This document shows, piece by piece, positions 45,378 to 56,974 of a stretch of DNA of 64,000 nt (the first letter of the stretch is position 1; the number at the start of each line of letters is the position of its first letter). The notes below the pieces were generated by a model. It saw nothing but the letters and a program-made list of their open reading frames with translations. It was not told the DNA's origin and searched no databases. The translations under genes were made by a program, and so were the position numbers. The stretch is from Lineus longissimus (taxonomy: Eukaryota; Nemertea; Pilidiophora; Heteronemertea; Lineidae): assembly GCF_910592395.1 (NCBI RefSeq), contig NC_088325.1, forward strand, positions 4,681,501-4,745,500, written 5' to 3'.

Positions 45378-46468
45378 TGCTTTAGAGTGTTTATTGTGAA
45401 ATTTGTCACACAAGCAGCCGTTGGAAGGATAATTGCTATAATGCTTCGCCGATCGCTGCAGTGTGCTTTCGATCGGCAGTCTGGTATAGGTCATCTTGAC
45501 CGGCAATGTTTTGAGATCGCTAAATCACTCGCCCAAACCCTTGGCATTTTCTGCCCAGGCAAGTAGCCTCGATTTTTGACCAATCAGAACAACGGAGGTC
45601 AAAATAACAGAGGTCAAAATAAACAGAAATGACCAGTTTGGGACTAACACCACTGTCTTTTTTTTTTAATAAGGTAGAGATTACAGGAGTCAACAAAATT
45701 AATTTTATTGAGAGAAATTGACCTGTCCTGCAGGTGATTGGAATTTACAATACAAAGGGTCGTTGTTCATGACATTGTGCTCTACTGCGTATTCCTAGTC
45801 ATAGTGAGTCGATCTGGAACCAATCTATCCTTGGCGCAGACAGGTTCAAATTGGCTATATTTTGAATAGATTGAATTGCGATGAAAATCTAATGCAATAA
45901 AGGGCAATATCGAAGAGTGCTTTAGAGTGTTTATTGTGAAATTTGTCACACAAGCAGCCGTTGGAAGGATAATTGGTATAATGCTTCGCCGATCGCTGCA
46001 GTGTGCTTTCAATGTGCTTTCGATCGGCAGTCTGGTATAGGTCATCTTGACCGGCAATGTTTTGAGATCGCTAAATCACTCGCCCAAACCCTTGGCATTT
46101 TCTGCCCAGGCAAGTAGCCTCAATTTTTGACCAATCAGAACAACGGAGGTCAAAATAACAGAGGTCAAAATAAATAGAAATGACCAGTTTGGGACTAACA
46201 CCACTGTCTTTTTTTTTAATAAGGTAGAGATTACAGGAGTCAACAAAATTAATTTTATTGAGAGAAATTGACCTGTCCTGCAGGTGATTGGAATTTACAA
46301 TACAAAGGGTCGTTGTTCATGACATTGTGCTCTACTGCGTATTCCTAGTCATAGTGAGTCAATCTGGAACCAATCTATCCTTGGCGCAGACAGGTTCAAA
46401 TTGGCTATATTTTGAATAGATTGAATTGCGATGAAAATCTAATGCAATAAAGGAGCAATATCGAAGAG
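45378..46468 (+). repeat. Tandem duplication, units of 540 and 551 bp
   Basis: Copy 1 is 45378-45917 and copy 2 is 45918-46468. Both start TGCTTTAGAGTG and end ATATCGAAGAG. They differ by an 11-bp micro-duplication (TGTGCTTTCAA) at about 46010 and a few substitutions. The unit contains 'CAGAGGTCAAAATAA' doublets but no gene. Confidence 0.9.
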
Positions 46469-48094
46469 ACAAATTAATCAAACTAATTGTCCACAGACTC
46501 GGACCCTGAAATGGCACGATGTATGCGTGCATATAAAAGTATATCAATTGGTCCCATAGAGATGATGAGGCAATGTCAATATGCCTTGTTCCTTAGTCAG
46601 CAATATGCCCCTTTTTATACGGAGAAGAAGGAGAACCCAGATAGGCTTTCACATGTCGGCTTCCAAATAGCTCGAACCAACTGTACTATCACTACTATAA
46701 ATTTAAAATGCGTGCTCCTCCAACATACATGTAGCAATGTCTCGGCCAAAAAGCCACTTAGTCGACAGGCAAGCTAGAAGTTCAGCACCGTGAGCAGCTC
46801 CTTGGTAAGGCCATGTCAGGTTCCGCGCGCCTCTTCAGATACATCAAGTATTGAAAGCTGTGGTGAGCTGAGCACATAAAAAGACCATGGTCACCTTAAT
46901 TTGAAAATCCCTTCATAATCAAGGGCTACCTCTGACTAAAACAGCACAATAGACCACCAATTTGACCCCAGCTCCTAACTGCGGGAAAACCCAAGTCCAG
47001 CAACCAAAAGTACCAAAAATACATTTTTGTTTACAATACATTTGAACTGCACACATGCGTTTGTTTACAATTTCATTTCCCGCGAAATCTCGAAAATCAG
47101 GTGACCTGCAATCATGGATTGAAAATAACATTAACCTGGTATACCGGCTGTTCCAATCATCCCCCTACAGCCAGCTGTTCAAAAGGTAATGTTATTCACC
47201 CCACAGGGAGTGCAGGTAATTGATTAAGCCCCTGCATAACTTAACACTATAACAGCAATGGCTTGGCTTCTGTGGTAAGGAGAATTGACAGTTTTTTACG
47301 GGAGTAACATTATTGTGTTGCTTAAAACGTCTACTTTGTACTCATGTAAGAATCGTAGTACTAATAATAACTTCAACTTATTTTCCGGTTATGATAACAC
47401 AACACGCATTTTTATGATCATGATCTTTCTCAAACTAACTGAATGACCTAATCGCCTTGGACGCACAACCACATATCAATCCGCCCCAACGATCAACAAC
47501 AAAGTTTTCGTGCTTTTAGCTGTCAACATCAATGGCTATAATATACTCCTGCAGAATAGTAGAATTAATAGAACTAATTTCCGAAGTTTCCAATAGTTTG
47601 AACACAAATCAGAACATCACCCATCAGCTGGACTCAGATCTGCATAAATTACGATAAATAATGAGGTCGTCGCTTCAATTTCGCAAAGAAAGTTGACTCC
47701 ATTCGAAGTTTGTTTTGACCAAATTCCGTTGAACTCATCGTTATGAGGGCATTTGAACACATTCTCGTTGATCTTTTCTATAAACGTGTGAAGTTTCGTA
47801 CCAAAATACATTTCCGTAAAGGCTTAAATAAGAAAATTTGTCACTTACAAATCATCGCTCCGGTAGAAATAATGAAACGGCCAGGGGCCATTGTGCTCAC
47901 CGTAAGTATTTTTAGTAGACAGTTACAGAAAGTGCTACAGTATGACAATGGTGAATATATTTTTAACTTTGACCTCAGTGACTCTGACAGGTAGGTCAAA
48001 CAACAAACCAGGGTGATATGTGATGTAGACACATCCACCTGACCATAACAAATTCATCACTCGTTACACTACAGCAATCGGCAAAAAACGATTT
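46469..48094. other. No recognisable gene
   Basis: Near 47876-47915 a fragment 'CGGCCAGGGGCCATTGTGCTCACC' and the following text match the start of the repeat at 55190, so part of that family lies here. Otherwise nothing is supportable. Confidence 0.45.
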
Positions 48095-48560
48095 CCAAGA
48101 TGGCCGCCTAATTAAATCTATGGCACCAAATAAATCAAAAAATGAAGAAAATGTAAGATAGAACTCAGAAAAGAAAAAAGGAAAAGATGAAAAATAAAAA
48201 TATTTTTGGCTGTCCTTGACCGGGGTTTGAACTCACGACCTTTGGATTGCCACAATACGAGGAAAAACCCACAAAACATGCAATTTCGGCCATATTTGAA
48301 TTCCGATCTGGCTGAAACTTGGCATACAAATAGTGGCTTCTTAGATGCATCATTACACAAAATTAACACTCTTTACATTGAACAACGACAAAACGTACCA
48401 AGAACGGTAAAGTTTTCAACTTTGACCTCTGTGAACTTGAAAGGTGGGTCAAATCAACAAGAGGCCCAAGGGCCTGGCGCTCAGCTGAATTGTTGCTGCG
48501 TTGTTCGTATATATTACATTACTCGTCAAACTCTACTAAACTAAGGACTCAAAGCCTAAG
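48095..48560 (+). repeat. Interspersed repeat fragment ending in 'AACAAGAGGCCC' block
   Basis: Contains 'CTTTGACCTCTGTGAACTTGAAAGG' and 'CAACAAGAGGCCCAAGGGCC' at about 48458-48480, phrases typical of repeats in molluscs and other marine invertebrates. A stretch at 48215-48240 ('CCGGGGTTTGAACTCACGACC') resembles the T-arm region of a tRNA gene, which suggests a tRNA-derived SINE head, though no full tRNA fold was found. Confidence 0.5.
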
Positions 48561-49064
48561 GATATTAGCTTCTGGATGTGTAACAGTGAATTACGGTAGA
48601 CTGGCGCAATCTACTTCAAGCAAGCTCCACCCTTGCAATGTGTGCGCAAACAGATAACCTAACCTATATTGGACCATCAATTCTACACACAGCAACATGA
48701 TTCATCCTCAGCTGTTACCATGATGATGATGATGATGATCCTTTTCGCAAATTGGTCGTCTTCTGTCTTTCTTCCATACTTCAGTGCCACCGGATGTAGT
48801 CTGCCCTTGTGGAGGGATCCTTTCAGCACCGGGACACAAGAATCCATGCGAATTGAATCACATGGAGAGACTAGCCCAATCACCCGCTTTTGGCTGGGTA
48901 GAAATGGGTAAATCTCGCAGACTGGACCTTAAACTCTACTGCCGACGTGTGAGGTCGGTCAGACAGATGAGTAAGTGGGGTCCACCTAATGCAGACGGCA
49001 CCAGTTTCCCTAACTAAAAGGGTAACATTAACAAAATGCTCTACCCAACTCTATTATTGCCTAA
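48561..49064. other. No recognisable gene; short (ATG)n microsatellite
   Basis: A pure (ATG/TGA)n run lies at about 48720-48739. Overlapping open frames on both strands show no domain. Confidence 0.5.
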
Positions 49065-50401
49065 AGGCCTGTGTACACTAGTAAAATATTAGCAACATTT
49101 TTACATTTCCAGTTGCAACAAATGTTGCAAAAATGTTGCGTAGTGTGTACAGAGCAAAACGCGTCTTACAACATGTTGTAAAATTGTTGCAAATTAAATG
49201 CAATGCAATTCTTTGTTGCATGTTGTAAAAATGTTGCAAACTCTTCAGCCAATCAGAAATAGGATTTGCGTCATGTGATCTACCGGAGTTCATGTGACTT
49301 GAACAAGAAGCAGGTATAGCAACTCTCAAGTGAGTGTCTTGCTTCGTAGAGTGATGAAACCTTTTCTAGAAGTTTTTGTATGACGGCTTGTCAGTCAGCC
49401 GCAACTCCTTTAGGCTGCGTATCCATAGGCTGTTCCGTGCCCTGCACAACATTCCCTTTTTACCGCCTGGCGCGCCACACGGACAATGAACCTTCGTTGG
49501 TGTTATTGATCGTTCCCATAGGTTATGCCGTGTCACATTGCGGGCATATATGCACTGTGGATTGGGAATATAGGCCCATATTGGGATTGAACATGTCCAT
49601 TCTTTTGCGAGTGAACAACACGGAAGCAATGTCTGAGGTGAAATTAATTCAAGAGGTTCATCAACGGGAACTACTCTCGGGACCCCGAAACTGATGATTA
49701 TCATAACAAGCACGAACCTGTAATTTGTTGCTTAAAAGTCAGGTTTTATATACATGTACATGTCAATTTGATGTTGCAAGTGAAAATACAAGTTACTTGT
49801 ATTTTCATTTTCAATATTCATAAGAAATTGTCTTCTGAAATAATGACAGCGTGCGGATAAACGCGATTGACCGCTGCGAAATGAGGACTACAAAGGCCTA
49901 CATGACCAAAAAGGAATATCCAATGGAGACTCTGAGGGCATAGTGCCAGGTCACAAGGCTGTTACGCCATAACGCCACACTACACAAGGACATACCCTAT
50001 GGATACGCGGCCTTAACAGGCAGTGGTATGCCCCATCATCCACCCTCATTTTGATCCAGGGCCTGGTCCATATTCTCTTTGGTTATTTCGCCGCCTCTTC
50101 CGTCTCCCAACAATGACAGCTAAAATTGCTGCAGAAGCACTCAAAACACATCTTCTCTCCTTGGAATCATCCATTTTCCCTCCAAAATACCTATTTCCCT
50201 TTGTTCCCACTAAAAAGTTTGCAACAATTTACCAACATGTTGTAAAAATGTTGCTAATTTGTTGCAATTTTGTTGCTAGTGAACACAGGGCCTTGAAGGG
50301 CTTGTTGCAAAATTGTTGTAAAAATGTTGTAAAAATGTTGTAAAAATGTTGGTAAAATGTTGGTAAAATGTTGCTAATATTTTACTAGTGTACACCCTGC
50401 T
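49065..50401. mobile_element. Harbinger-like MITE (outer)
   Basis: The ends AGGCCTGTGTACACTAG...and...CTAGTGTACACCCTGCT are inverted (about 30 bp, 'GTGTACACTAGTAAAATATT' core). TAA is duplicated at 49062-49064 and 50402-50404, the TWA target preference of PIF/Harbinger elements. Subterminal DNA is made of many TTGCAACAAATGTTG-like words. No transposase is encoded. Confidence 0.75.
49413..50012. mobile_element. Harbinger-like MITE (inner, nested)
   Basis: The termini GGCTGCGTATCCATAGG and CCTATGGATACGCGGCC are inverted repeats flanked by TTA at 49410-49412 and 50013-50015. The element is exactly 600 bp and non-coding. It lies inside the outer MITE and so inserted later. Confidence 0.8.
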
Positions 50402-50530
50402 TAAGTCAAGTGAAACTCTTAACAAACCTTAGCAGAATGCCACCATTGAAATGTTGATAATAATGATAGCAAGTAAAAACTTTAAACAGATAGACTTGAT
50501 TTTTTTAACCAACTGCCACATGCGGTTTTC
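50402..50530. other. Nothing recognised
   Basis: Short unique stretch between the MITE and the candidate transcript end. Confidence 0.4.
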
Positions 50531-51400
50531 TTTATTTAGTAAATTTTGAGGTAAGTATTACAGAATGAAATACTTGAATACTAGAATTGCCTGGCTCTTC
50601 TGATGATTGCACTGGTGAACACCGAAGTCGATGGGATGTGCAAAGTCATAGCTCGATCCTCTCTCTTGGTCATCTTTGAGATGTGGTCACCAAAATATGT
50701 TCAAATGCAGCTGCAGATCATTCCTGTCCTGCAAAACATGATGAGGAGATAACATTTTAATTTTGATAGAATAGGTAAGCTAGCCAAGTTTTATATCAAA
50801 TACAAGGCCAACAACAACTGATAAGGCGCTAGGGCCGAATGATCAAGGAAGTTCATTGATATGATTGGGAATACATTGTGATAAGAGTGATGAATCGGCC
50901 CCGTTTGAAGCATTGTGCTATGTACAGTGTGCAAGTGTCAGTGTGTATCATATCGCATTTATTGTTTGTTGACATTTCAAATCGCTGGAGTCGATCCTCA
51001 ATTACACTGTTTATGTACATTGGCAACCTTACCCGATGATATCAGAACGATGTTTATTATTGTCTTGTTTATTCACATTAGTTCTGCTATGTGACAAGAG
51101 TTATTTGTTGAGAAATCCATGATTTAAAGCTGGACTTTGACATCGTTTCTCAGACCAACCAAGCTGCATTTCGCAGATCGTTTTTCAACGATCGTCGACG
51201 AACTATTTCAAATTAATCACATCCAATTAAACAATCCAAGCCTTCCCTAATGTCATCAACATGCAATAACACAAGCAGCCAAATATTATCGCCTATGAAA
51301 TTGTGAATTTAATGAGAACTTACCTCTGAATTGACAGAACGCGATCTATTCCATAGCATGGTCTCCTTACGTCTGAACTGCGCAGACTCGAGACGTGACG
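50531..51400 (-). ncRNA. Possible small two-exon transcript
   Basis: On the minus strand a donor 'GAG|GTAAGTTC' (exon end 51324) and an acceptor 'TGTTTTGCAG|GACAGG' (exon start 50728) would join a first exon to a 198-nt last exon ending at AATAAA (50531-50536). Open frames after joining are 25-30 codons at most. Splice signals and a poly(A) signal are correctly ordered, but there is no other support. It may be a non-coding RNA or chance. The 5' limit is arbitrary. Confidence 0.3.
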
Positions 51401-51589
51401 TTCGCTGCACGTGTGATTGGACGTGGGATAACTCGCGCGAAATTTAAAATGCTCTTCTTGGGGGGTGCTCACTAAATTGCGCCAGTAACACCACCTGGTG
51501 AGAAATTCATGAACTATGCCTATTGATAATGAAAGAGAAAGCTTTGCTCTATAAAATTAGATTTGATTCATGATCCCCAACTGAGAAAT

Positions 51590-51756
51590 CAGCTGCTGGA
51601 AAAGTTTTTGGAAAATTTCGCTCGGTGCCACCTAGTGGCCAAACCGCTCATCCTGCCGGACCCACATTTGGTCTATTCAGGAGTCCTGAAGGGTCTCAAC
51701 GCCTCAGAGGGAAAATCTATCGCCTATCCGCCATAGTTTTGAAACGTGCCTGTTTA

Positions 51757-51787
<31 letters not shown>

Positions 51788-52770
51788 GACACTCATTCTA
51801 CCATTTACTCATATGAATAGCTCAGCTTTTCAGCTGAGCTAAAAACCCGTAAGATATGTGATGTATCCTTGCTAGGAGTACCTACCATGAAACTTTTATC
51901 AAAAACAAATCAGTAATAAGCGAGAAATCACACTTTTTGAGTTTTGAGTTTGGGCCCCCTGGTGGCCAAGTCAATAATCAGACCAAACCAAAATTCAGTG
52001 TAAAAGGTCAACTGACCTAGGGGGTCATTTGTTCAAAGTTTCAAGTTCATTACTGTTGCGGTTGAGAAACGTGCCATAGTTACACTCAAACAGCAAATTT
52101 ACGCCATTTGACCTCTACGACCTTAAAAAGTAGGTCGAATCCGAAAAATCGTGCAACATCTGAGGTAACCTTGCTAGGGGTCCCTGCCATAAAAATTTCA
52201 TCAAAAACAATTTGCTAATAAACAGGCTATTGCACTTCTTACTTTTTCTGTTTTGGCCCCCTGGTGGCAAAGTCAAGAATCAGATCAGGCTGAAATTCAG
52301 CACCAGAGGTTATCTGATATAAGGGGTTATATGTACCAAGTTTCAAGCTCATAGCTTTGGTGGTTGAGAAACGTGCCATAGTTACACTCAAACGGCCAAT
52401 TCACGCCATTTGACCTCTGCGACCTTGAAAAGTAGATCAAATTAAAAACCCGTAAGATATAAGATGTATCCTTGCTATGAGTACCTACCACAAAAGTTTT
52501 ATCAAAAACAAGTCACTAATAAGCGAGATATCACACTTTTTAGATATCCACATTTGGGCCCCTGGTGGCCAAGTAGAGAATCAGATCGGACAGAAATTTA
52601 GTGTCACGGGTCATCTGACCTAGGGGGTCATGTGTACAAAGTTTTAAGTACATAGGCCTAGCGGTTAAAAAACGTGCCACTGTTTTTGAACTAGGATACG
52701 ACGGACGACGACGACGACGACGGACGACGGACACTGCGGTGTTGTATAGACTCCCCTACGGTGAGCCAAA
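51590..52770 (+). repeat. Interspersed repeat modules with hairpin tails
   Basis: At least three sense modules of the 1-930 family. The first ends at a (GACA)n tract (51764-51788) and hairpin AGCTCAGCTTTTCAGCTGAGCT (about 51819-51841). The last ends at (GACGAC)n (52695-52730) and is followed by ACTCCCCTACGGTGAGCC. The modules repeat 'GAAACGTGCCATAGTTACAC' and 'AAACCCGTAAGATAT'. Confidence 0.75.
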
Positions 52771-53428
52771 AAGGTCGCCGCCATTTTCTTGATGATAGTT
52801 CTCCGGGAAATTTAAAGCGGGGTCATCCGGGGTCAAACAACAGTTTTGCTCACTACCGCCAACTGGTGATATAAATCGACACTAATCTATTTTATATCAA
52901 AACTTCTGTATCATGAAGACCTTTTCAACTTTACTTCAAGCTTTTATCTGCTGGAATAGAGCGTCAAAAAATTGTTCTTTCATTTACGCATTTTGCCCCC
53001 TGGGGAGCTGAATTTGAGTCGAATCGCCCAATTTTTTTTCCGTAAGCAACATTTTCTGCGGTGTTTATAAGCAAGACTAGATTTGAAGTGCCTCGGTTGT
53101 ATGATTACAAATTGCCCAACTTTGTCTACAGATGGCTAGATGGAAGGATGGCAGGATGGATGGAAGGAAGGACGGACACCAATCGAATAGCTATTTGACT
53201 AGCTCCGCTGACTTTGTCAGCTGAGCTAAAAACGTTTTATTTAAATTCCTTCATTCACAGTCACCGCATGTCTCCTTTTAGGTCCAGGTAGTAAATCTTC
53301 ACTAATTCTTTTCAGCATTGACCAGTGTTTATTCTCTGAATGATAAAGACAGTACAGTCAGGACCAGTCAACGACATTCACCACTTGACGCCTTAGATCC
53401 AGAGAGTAAATCGTCGTTTTCTTTTCAG
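52771..53428 (+). other. Upstream flank of gene B exon, with partial exon duplication
   Basis: A repeat tail (TAGCTCC...GTCAGCTGAGCT, about 53205-53230) is followed at 53278-53378 by a decayed direct copy of the next 100 bp. 'TTTTCAGCATTGACC' with its acceptor, and 'GACAGTACAGTCAGGACCAG', occur again at 53422-53482. No signal-peptide exon for gene B was identified. Confidence 0.55.
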
Positions 53429-56400
53429 CATTGACCTGCGGTAATCACCAGAATGATATCACAGTACAGCCAGGACCAGTCGAAGTGAGGCAAGGACAGA
53501 ACGTCAGTCTGTGGTGTAAACTGAAATATGACCCTCATAAAAAAGTGCCGGTAATCTGGCATTCGCCGCCACATTTCCGAACAAGAACCAACGATTGTTC
53601 TTCTTTTGCAAAGGATAAATATGTCATATCATGTTCAGACACCAGATACCCTTTTAGGTATTATAATATGACAATAATGGATGTTCAATGGGCCGATAAT
53701 GGGGAATATCGGTGTCTGTATACCGAACATATGGACATTGTGGATTTACAAGTTTTGGGTAAGTTATAATCAGGAGCTACACCAACATAAGGCATAAGGT
53801 CACTCTAATCGAAGAACTCATGAATTCGAAATAAAGTTGATTGCAAATGACTAGGATGCAAACGTGGTTCTTTTGGCGCCCATGACACTGAAACTAGTGA
53901 ATGTGCTGGAGTCGTGGTTTATATTAAGGTGAACAAAAATGTACCATGATTGAAATAGCTATAGCCTCGGTAGCCAAGTCTGCTACAGTACATTGTACAG
54001 TGCGGCTCATATATATAAATACGAATACATACTTCAGACAAAATCTCTTGAAGTAATGCACCAGATACGGAGTTTTTCATTATTAAACTTTTTATTTCAA
54101 AGTCTTTTTAAAAATTTTCGCTAAAAATACAGACAAAAATATTCCGAAAGACGATTTTGCACTCAGTGTTGATGCGAACCATGTGCTTCCACTTCAACTT
54201 TGTAAGCTGATTTTCTCTTTTCTGTTTTCAGTTCCGGTAACAGATGTGACACTAAAAAAAGTCGTCAAAAGCATTGCTGCAGAGCACCAGCGCATGCATG
54301 AGTACTTTACTTGCACAACAAACTGTGCATTTCCGGCACCCAAGATTTCATGGCTTGTAAATGACGTAAGTAGAGCAATATCAGAGGACGATTTTAGAAG
54401 ATCTACGCCAATTGAACCGATTTATTGATCTTTGGTATTGATAAGACAACTAGGGCATGTAGGGGGACTATAGGCAGGAGCAGAGGGGCTTGATTTGCCA
54501 TCATCAGGGGACTACTATACAAAGTAAGGGCCCTGTGTCATGTCCGATTCAGCACTAACATTCCTCGTACAAGCGTGAATCACTACGACATACTGCGATA
54601 TGTGAAAGACCCCTATTAGCGACTTTGTACAACTTTATTTTGCCTGCTTAGCTGCTGCCTATATTCTCTTTTTAAGATGAAGTCAGTGACAGTGGTTCCT
54701 CGAGCAATAAAGCTATACTGTGCATTTTTTTAATGAGCCTTTTATTCAATAATAAAATCATGATTTAATTTTTTTTATGGGGACACCCCTGGCACTGGGG
54801 AATGCTGTCAAGAGAGTTGCCCTGGTTATCTGGAAAAAACTGAGTGTCGTAGATATAAAAGGAAACTACCTTTTGGTACCAGTGCAGTATTCCAAATAGA
54901 GCGGGGTATCTATGGAATGTCAAAAGGGAATTTATTCAGGACATTTTGAGAAATATGTTCAGGACATGAAATATGTATGCAGAACATGCGAAATATATGC
55001 AGAACATGAGAAGTGCATGCAGGACTTGAGATATTTATATCCAGGACAAGAAATGCAGGACATCAAAATTGTATGCAGGAGATGAAAAATGTATGCAGGA
55101 CGATCTCAATCATGCATGCAGGACATAAAATGAAAATGATAGGCACTATTGTCCTGACCATTTGTCATGTTCTGAATATGAATATAAATGAAATGGCCAG
55201 GGCCATTGTGCTCACCTCATGTGGAGGAAAGATGAATAAAGAGCATGGTATTGTGTCATGTAGTGTTAGGTTTGATGTAGGTCCAAGCAATTACAATTTC
55301 CCCAAAATGGCCAATTTACAGTACATTCGACCTATGTGACCTTGAAAACTAGGTCAAATCAAAGAAGACCGGGGTGACTCATTGAATGGTTGTTAGAATT
55401 AGATGTACCTATGATATAAAATTGGTGCCAATCGGGCAAGTCATTACTAGAAATAATGGCATTTTGAAGAATTTAGGATTTGGCCCCCTCCCTGGAGGCC
55501 AAACGGCAAATCAGATCGCACCAAACTTCGGTACCTGCGATCACCTGACCAAGGGGTACATGTGTACTTAATTTGTGATCAATAGTCATTGCAGTTAAGA
55601 AACGTGCCATAGTTACGGCCTGACGGCGAATTTACGCCATTTGACCTCTGTGACCTTGACAAGAAGGTCAAATTAAAAACCTGTGTGACATATACTGTAT
55701 GGTGGTTAGATGTACCCATGATATCAAATTGGTGGCAATCGGGCAAGAAGTTAAGGAATAATCACATTTTTAAGGTTTTTGGATTTTGCCACCTGGTGGT
55801 CAAGTGGTGAATCATATTGGACCAAACTTCGATCCCTGAGATCACCTGACTAAGGGGTAAATGTGTACCAAATTTGGGATCAATAGTCATTGCAATTTAG
55901 AAACGTGCCATCGTTACATCCTAATGGCCAATTTACACCATTTGACCTCTGTGACCTTGAAAAGGAGGTCAAATCAAAAACCCGGAGGATATATGATGCA
56001 CGTTTGCTAGAAGTACCTACCATATTTTTTTCAAAATTTCCCAACTACTATTAAGGGAGATATTGCATATTTTCACTTTTAACGTTTGGCCCCCTGGTGG
56101 CCAAACCATGAAACGAATCGGACCGAAACTTGGTCTCCAAGGTGTCATTACATAAGGGTACATGTGTACCAAGTTTCAACTCAATAGCTCTAACAGTTAC
56201 AAAACGTGCCCTGCTAACGGACGACGGACGACGACGACGACGGACGACGGACGCCACGGTATGGGATAAGCTCACCTCTGCTAAGAGGTGAGCTAAAAAT
56301 GAATAGACTTAGACTGGAGATCGTTGCATTTGTTTACTTCTACCCACAACATTTGTCATGTTCTGAACATATTTCACATCCTGCATATACTTTTTATCTC

Positions 56401-56974
56401 CTGCTTATATGTTAATGTTCTGCATTGATTTTCGTGCCCTAGATAAGAATATTTCACGTCCTGCATACACTTCTGTTGTTCTGCATATATTTCTTATGTC
56501 ATGCATAGATTTTTCTTGTCCTGGATATAAATATTTTACGTCCTGCATACACTTCTCATGTTCTGCATATATTTCTTATGTTCTGCATACATACTTATTT
56601 CATTTCCTGAACATATTTTTCAAAATGTCCTGAATAAATTCACTTTTGGCATTCCATAGGTATCCTTGATATTGTGGTGTCCGCTAAAGGGAGGTTCCAC
56701 TGAAGTGTGACATTGTATCAGTGATTAAGATGAAACAGACACTTGAGCTTTACCATTTCCATACGTATTTTCCAGCAATCGTTTAATGCCAACGCAAGGG
56801 TAACAGAATATGGCTGCTCAGGGGCCAAGGACGGCCAGAAACGGACCGAGAGCAGTGTGAAAGTTATGAGCACAGACATGGATAAGGAGAGTACAGAATA
56901 TATCATTACGTGTACGGCAGAAAACATTTTTGGAGTGCCAACTGTTATAAAGGCAATGGCTGTCAATAATGATG
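53429..56974 (+). CDS. Gene B: Ig-receptor exons (partial gene)
   Basis: Exons 53429-53758 (330 nt, phase 1-1), 54232-54365 (134 nt, phase 1-0) and 56776-56974 (199 nt, phase 0-1). Each has AG...GT borders (TTTTCAG/GTAAGT, TTTTCAG/GTAAGT, TTTCCAG/GTAAGC). The first exon is an Ig domain: 'NVSLWCKLKYDP', a Trp in 'VIWHSPP', extra cysteines in 'NDCSS' and 'ISCSD', and 'VQWADNGEYRCLYTE'. The other two together encode a second Ig domain ('YFTCTTNCAFPAPKISWLVND' + 'TEYIITCTAENIFG'). The first exon matches gene A exon 2 in length, phase and cysteine layout. Signal peptide, FN3, membrane and tail exons are not seen. The Ty3 element at 59 kb may separate them from the part shown. Confidence 0.8.
54911..56658. 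mobile_element. Foldback element with minisatellite-like inverted ends
   Basis: The left arm (54911-55150) and right arm (about 56340-56658) are inverted repeats starting TATGGAATGYCAAAAG. They are composed of about 20-bp imperfect units (GCAGRACATGARAAATRTAT type). GGTATC is duplicated at 54905-54910 and 56659-56664. The interval between the arms is filled by a copy of the 1-930 repeat. There is no transposase. Confidence 0.75.
55190..56300 (+). repeat. Interspersed repeat, copy 2 (pair of 1-930)
   Basis: Begins 'ATGGCCAGGGCCATTGTGCTC'-like and ends with (GACGAC)n and the same AGCTCACCTCT/AGAGGTGAGCT hairpin. 55434-56300 matches 1-890 at about 98 percent, including the poly-T and hairpin. 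The microsatellite is shorter here (about 25 bp less). Confidence 0.85.

Noticed and set aside
48206-48245. tRNA gene suggested by 'GGGGTTTGAACTCACGACC'
   Set aside because: Only a T-arm/3' half-like word is present; no D arm, anticodon stem or acceptor pairing was found, so a tRNA-derived SINE relic is more likely.
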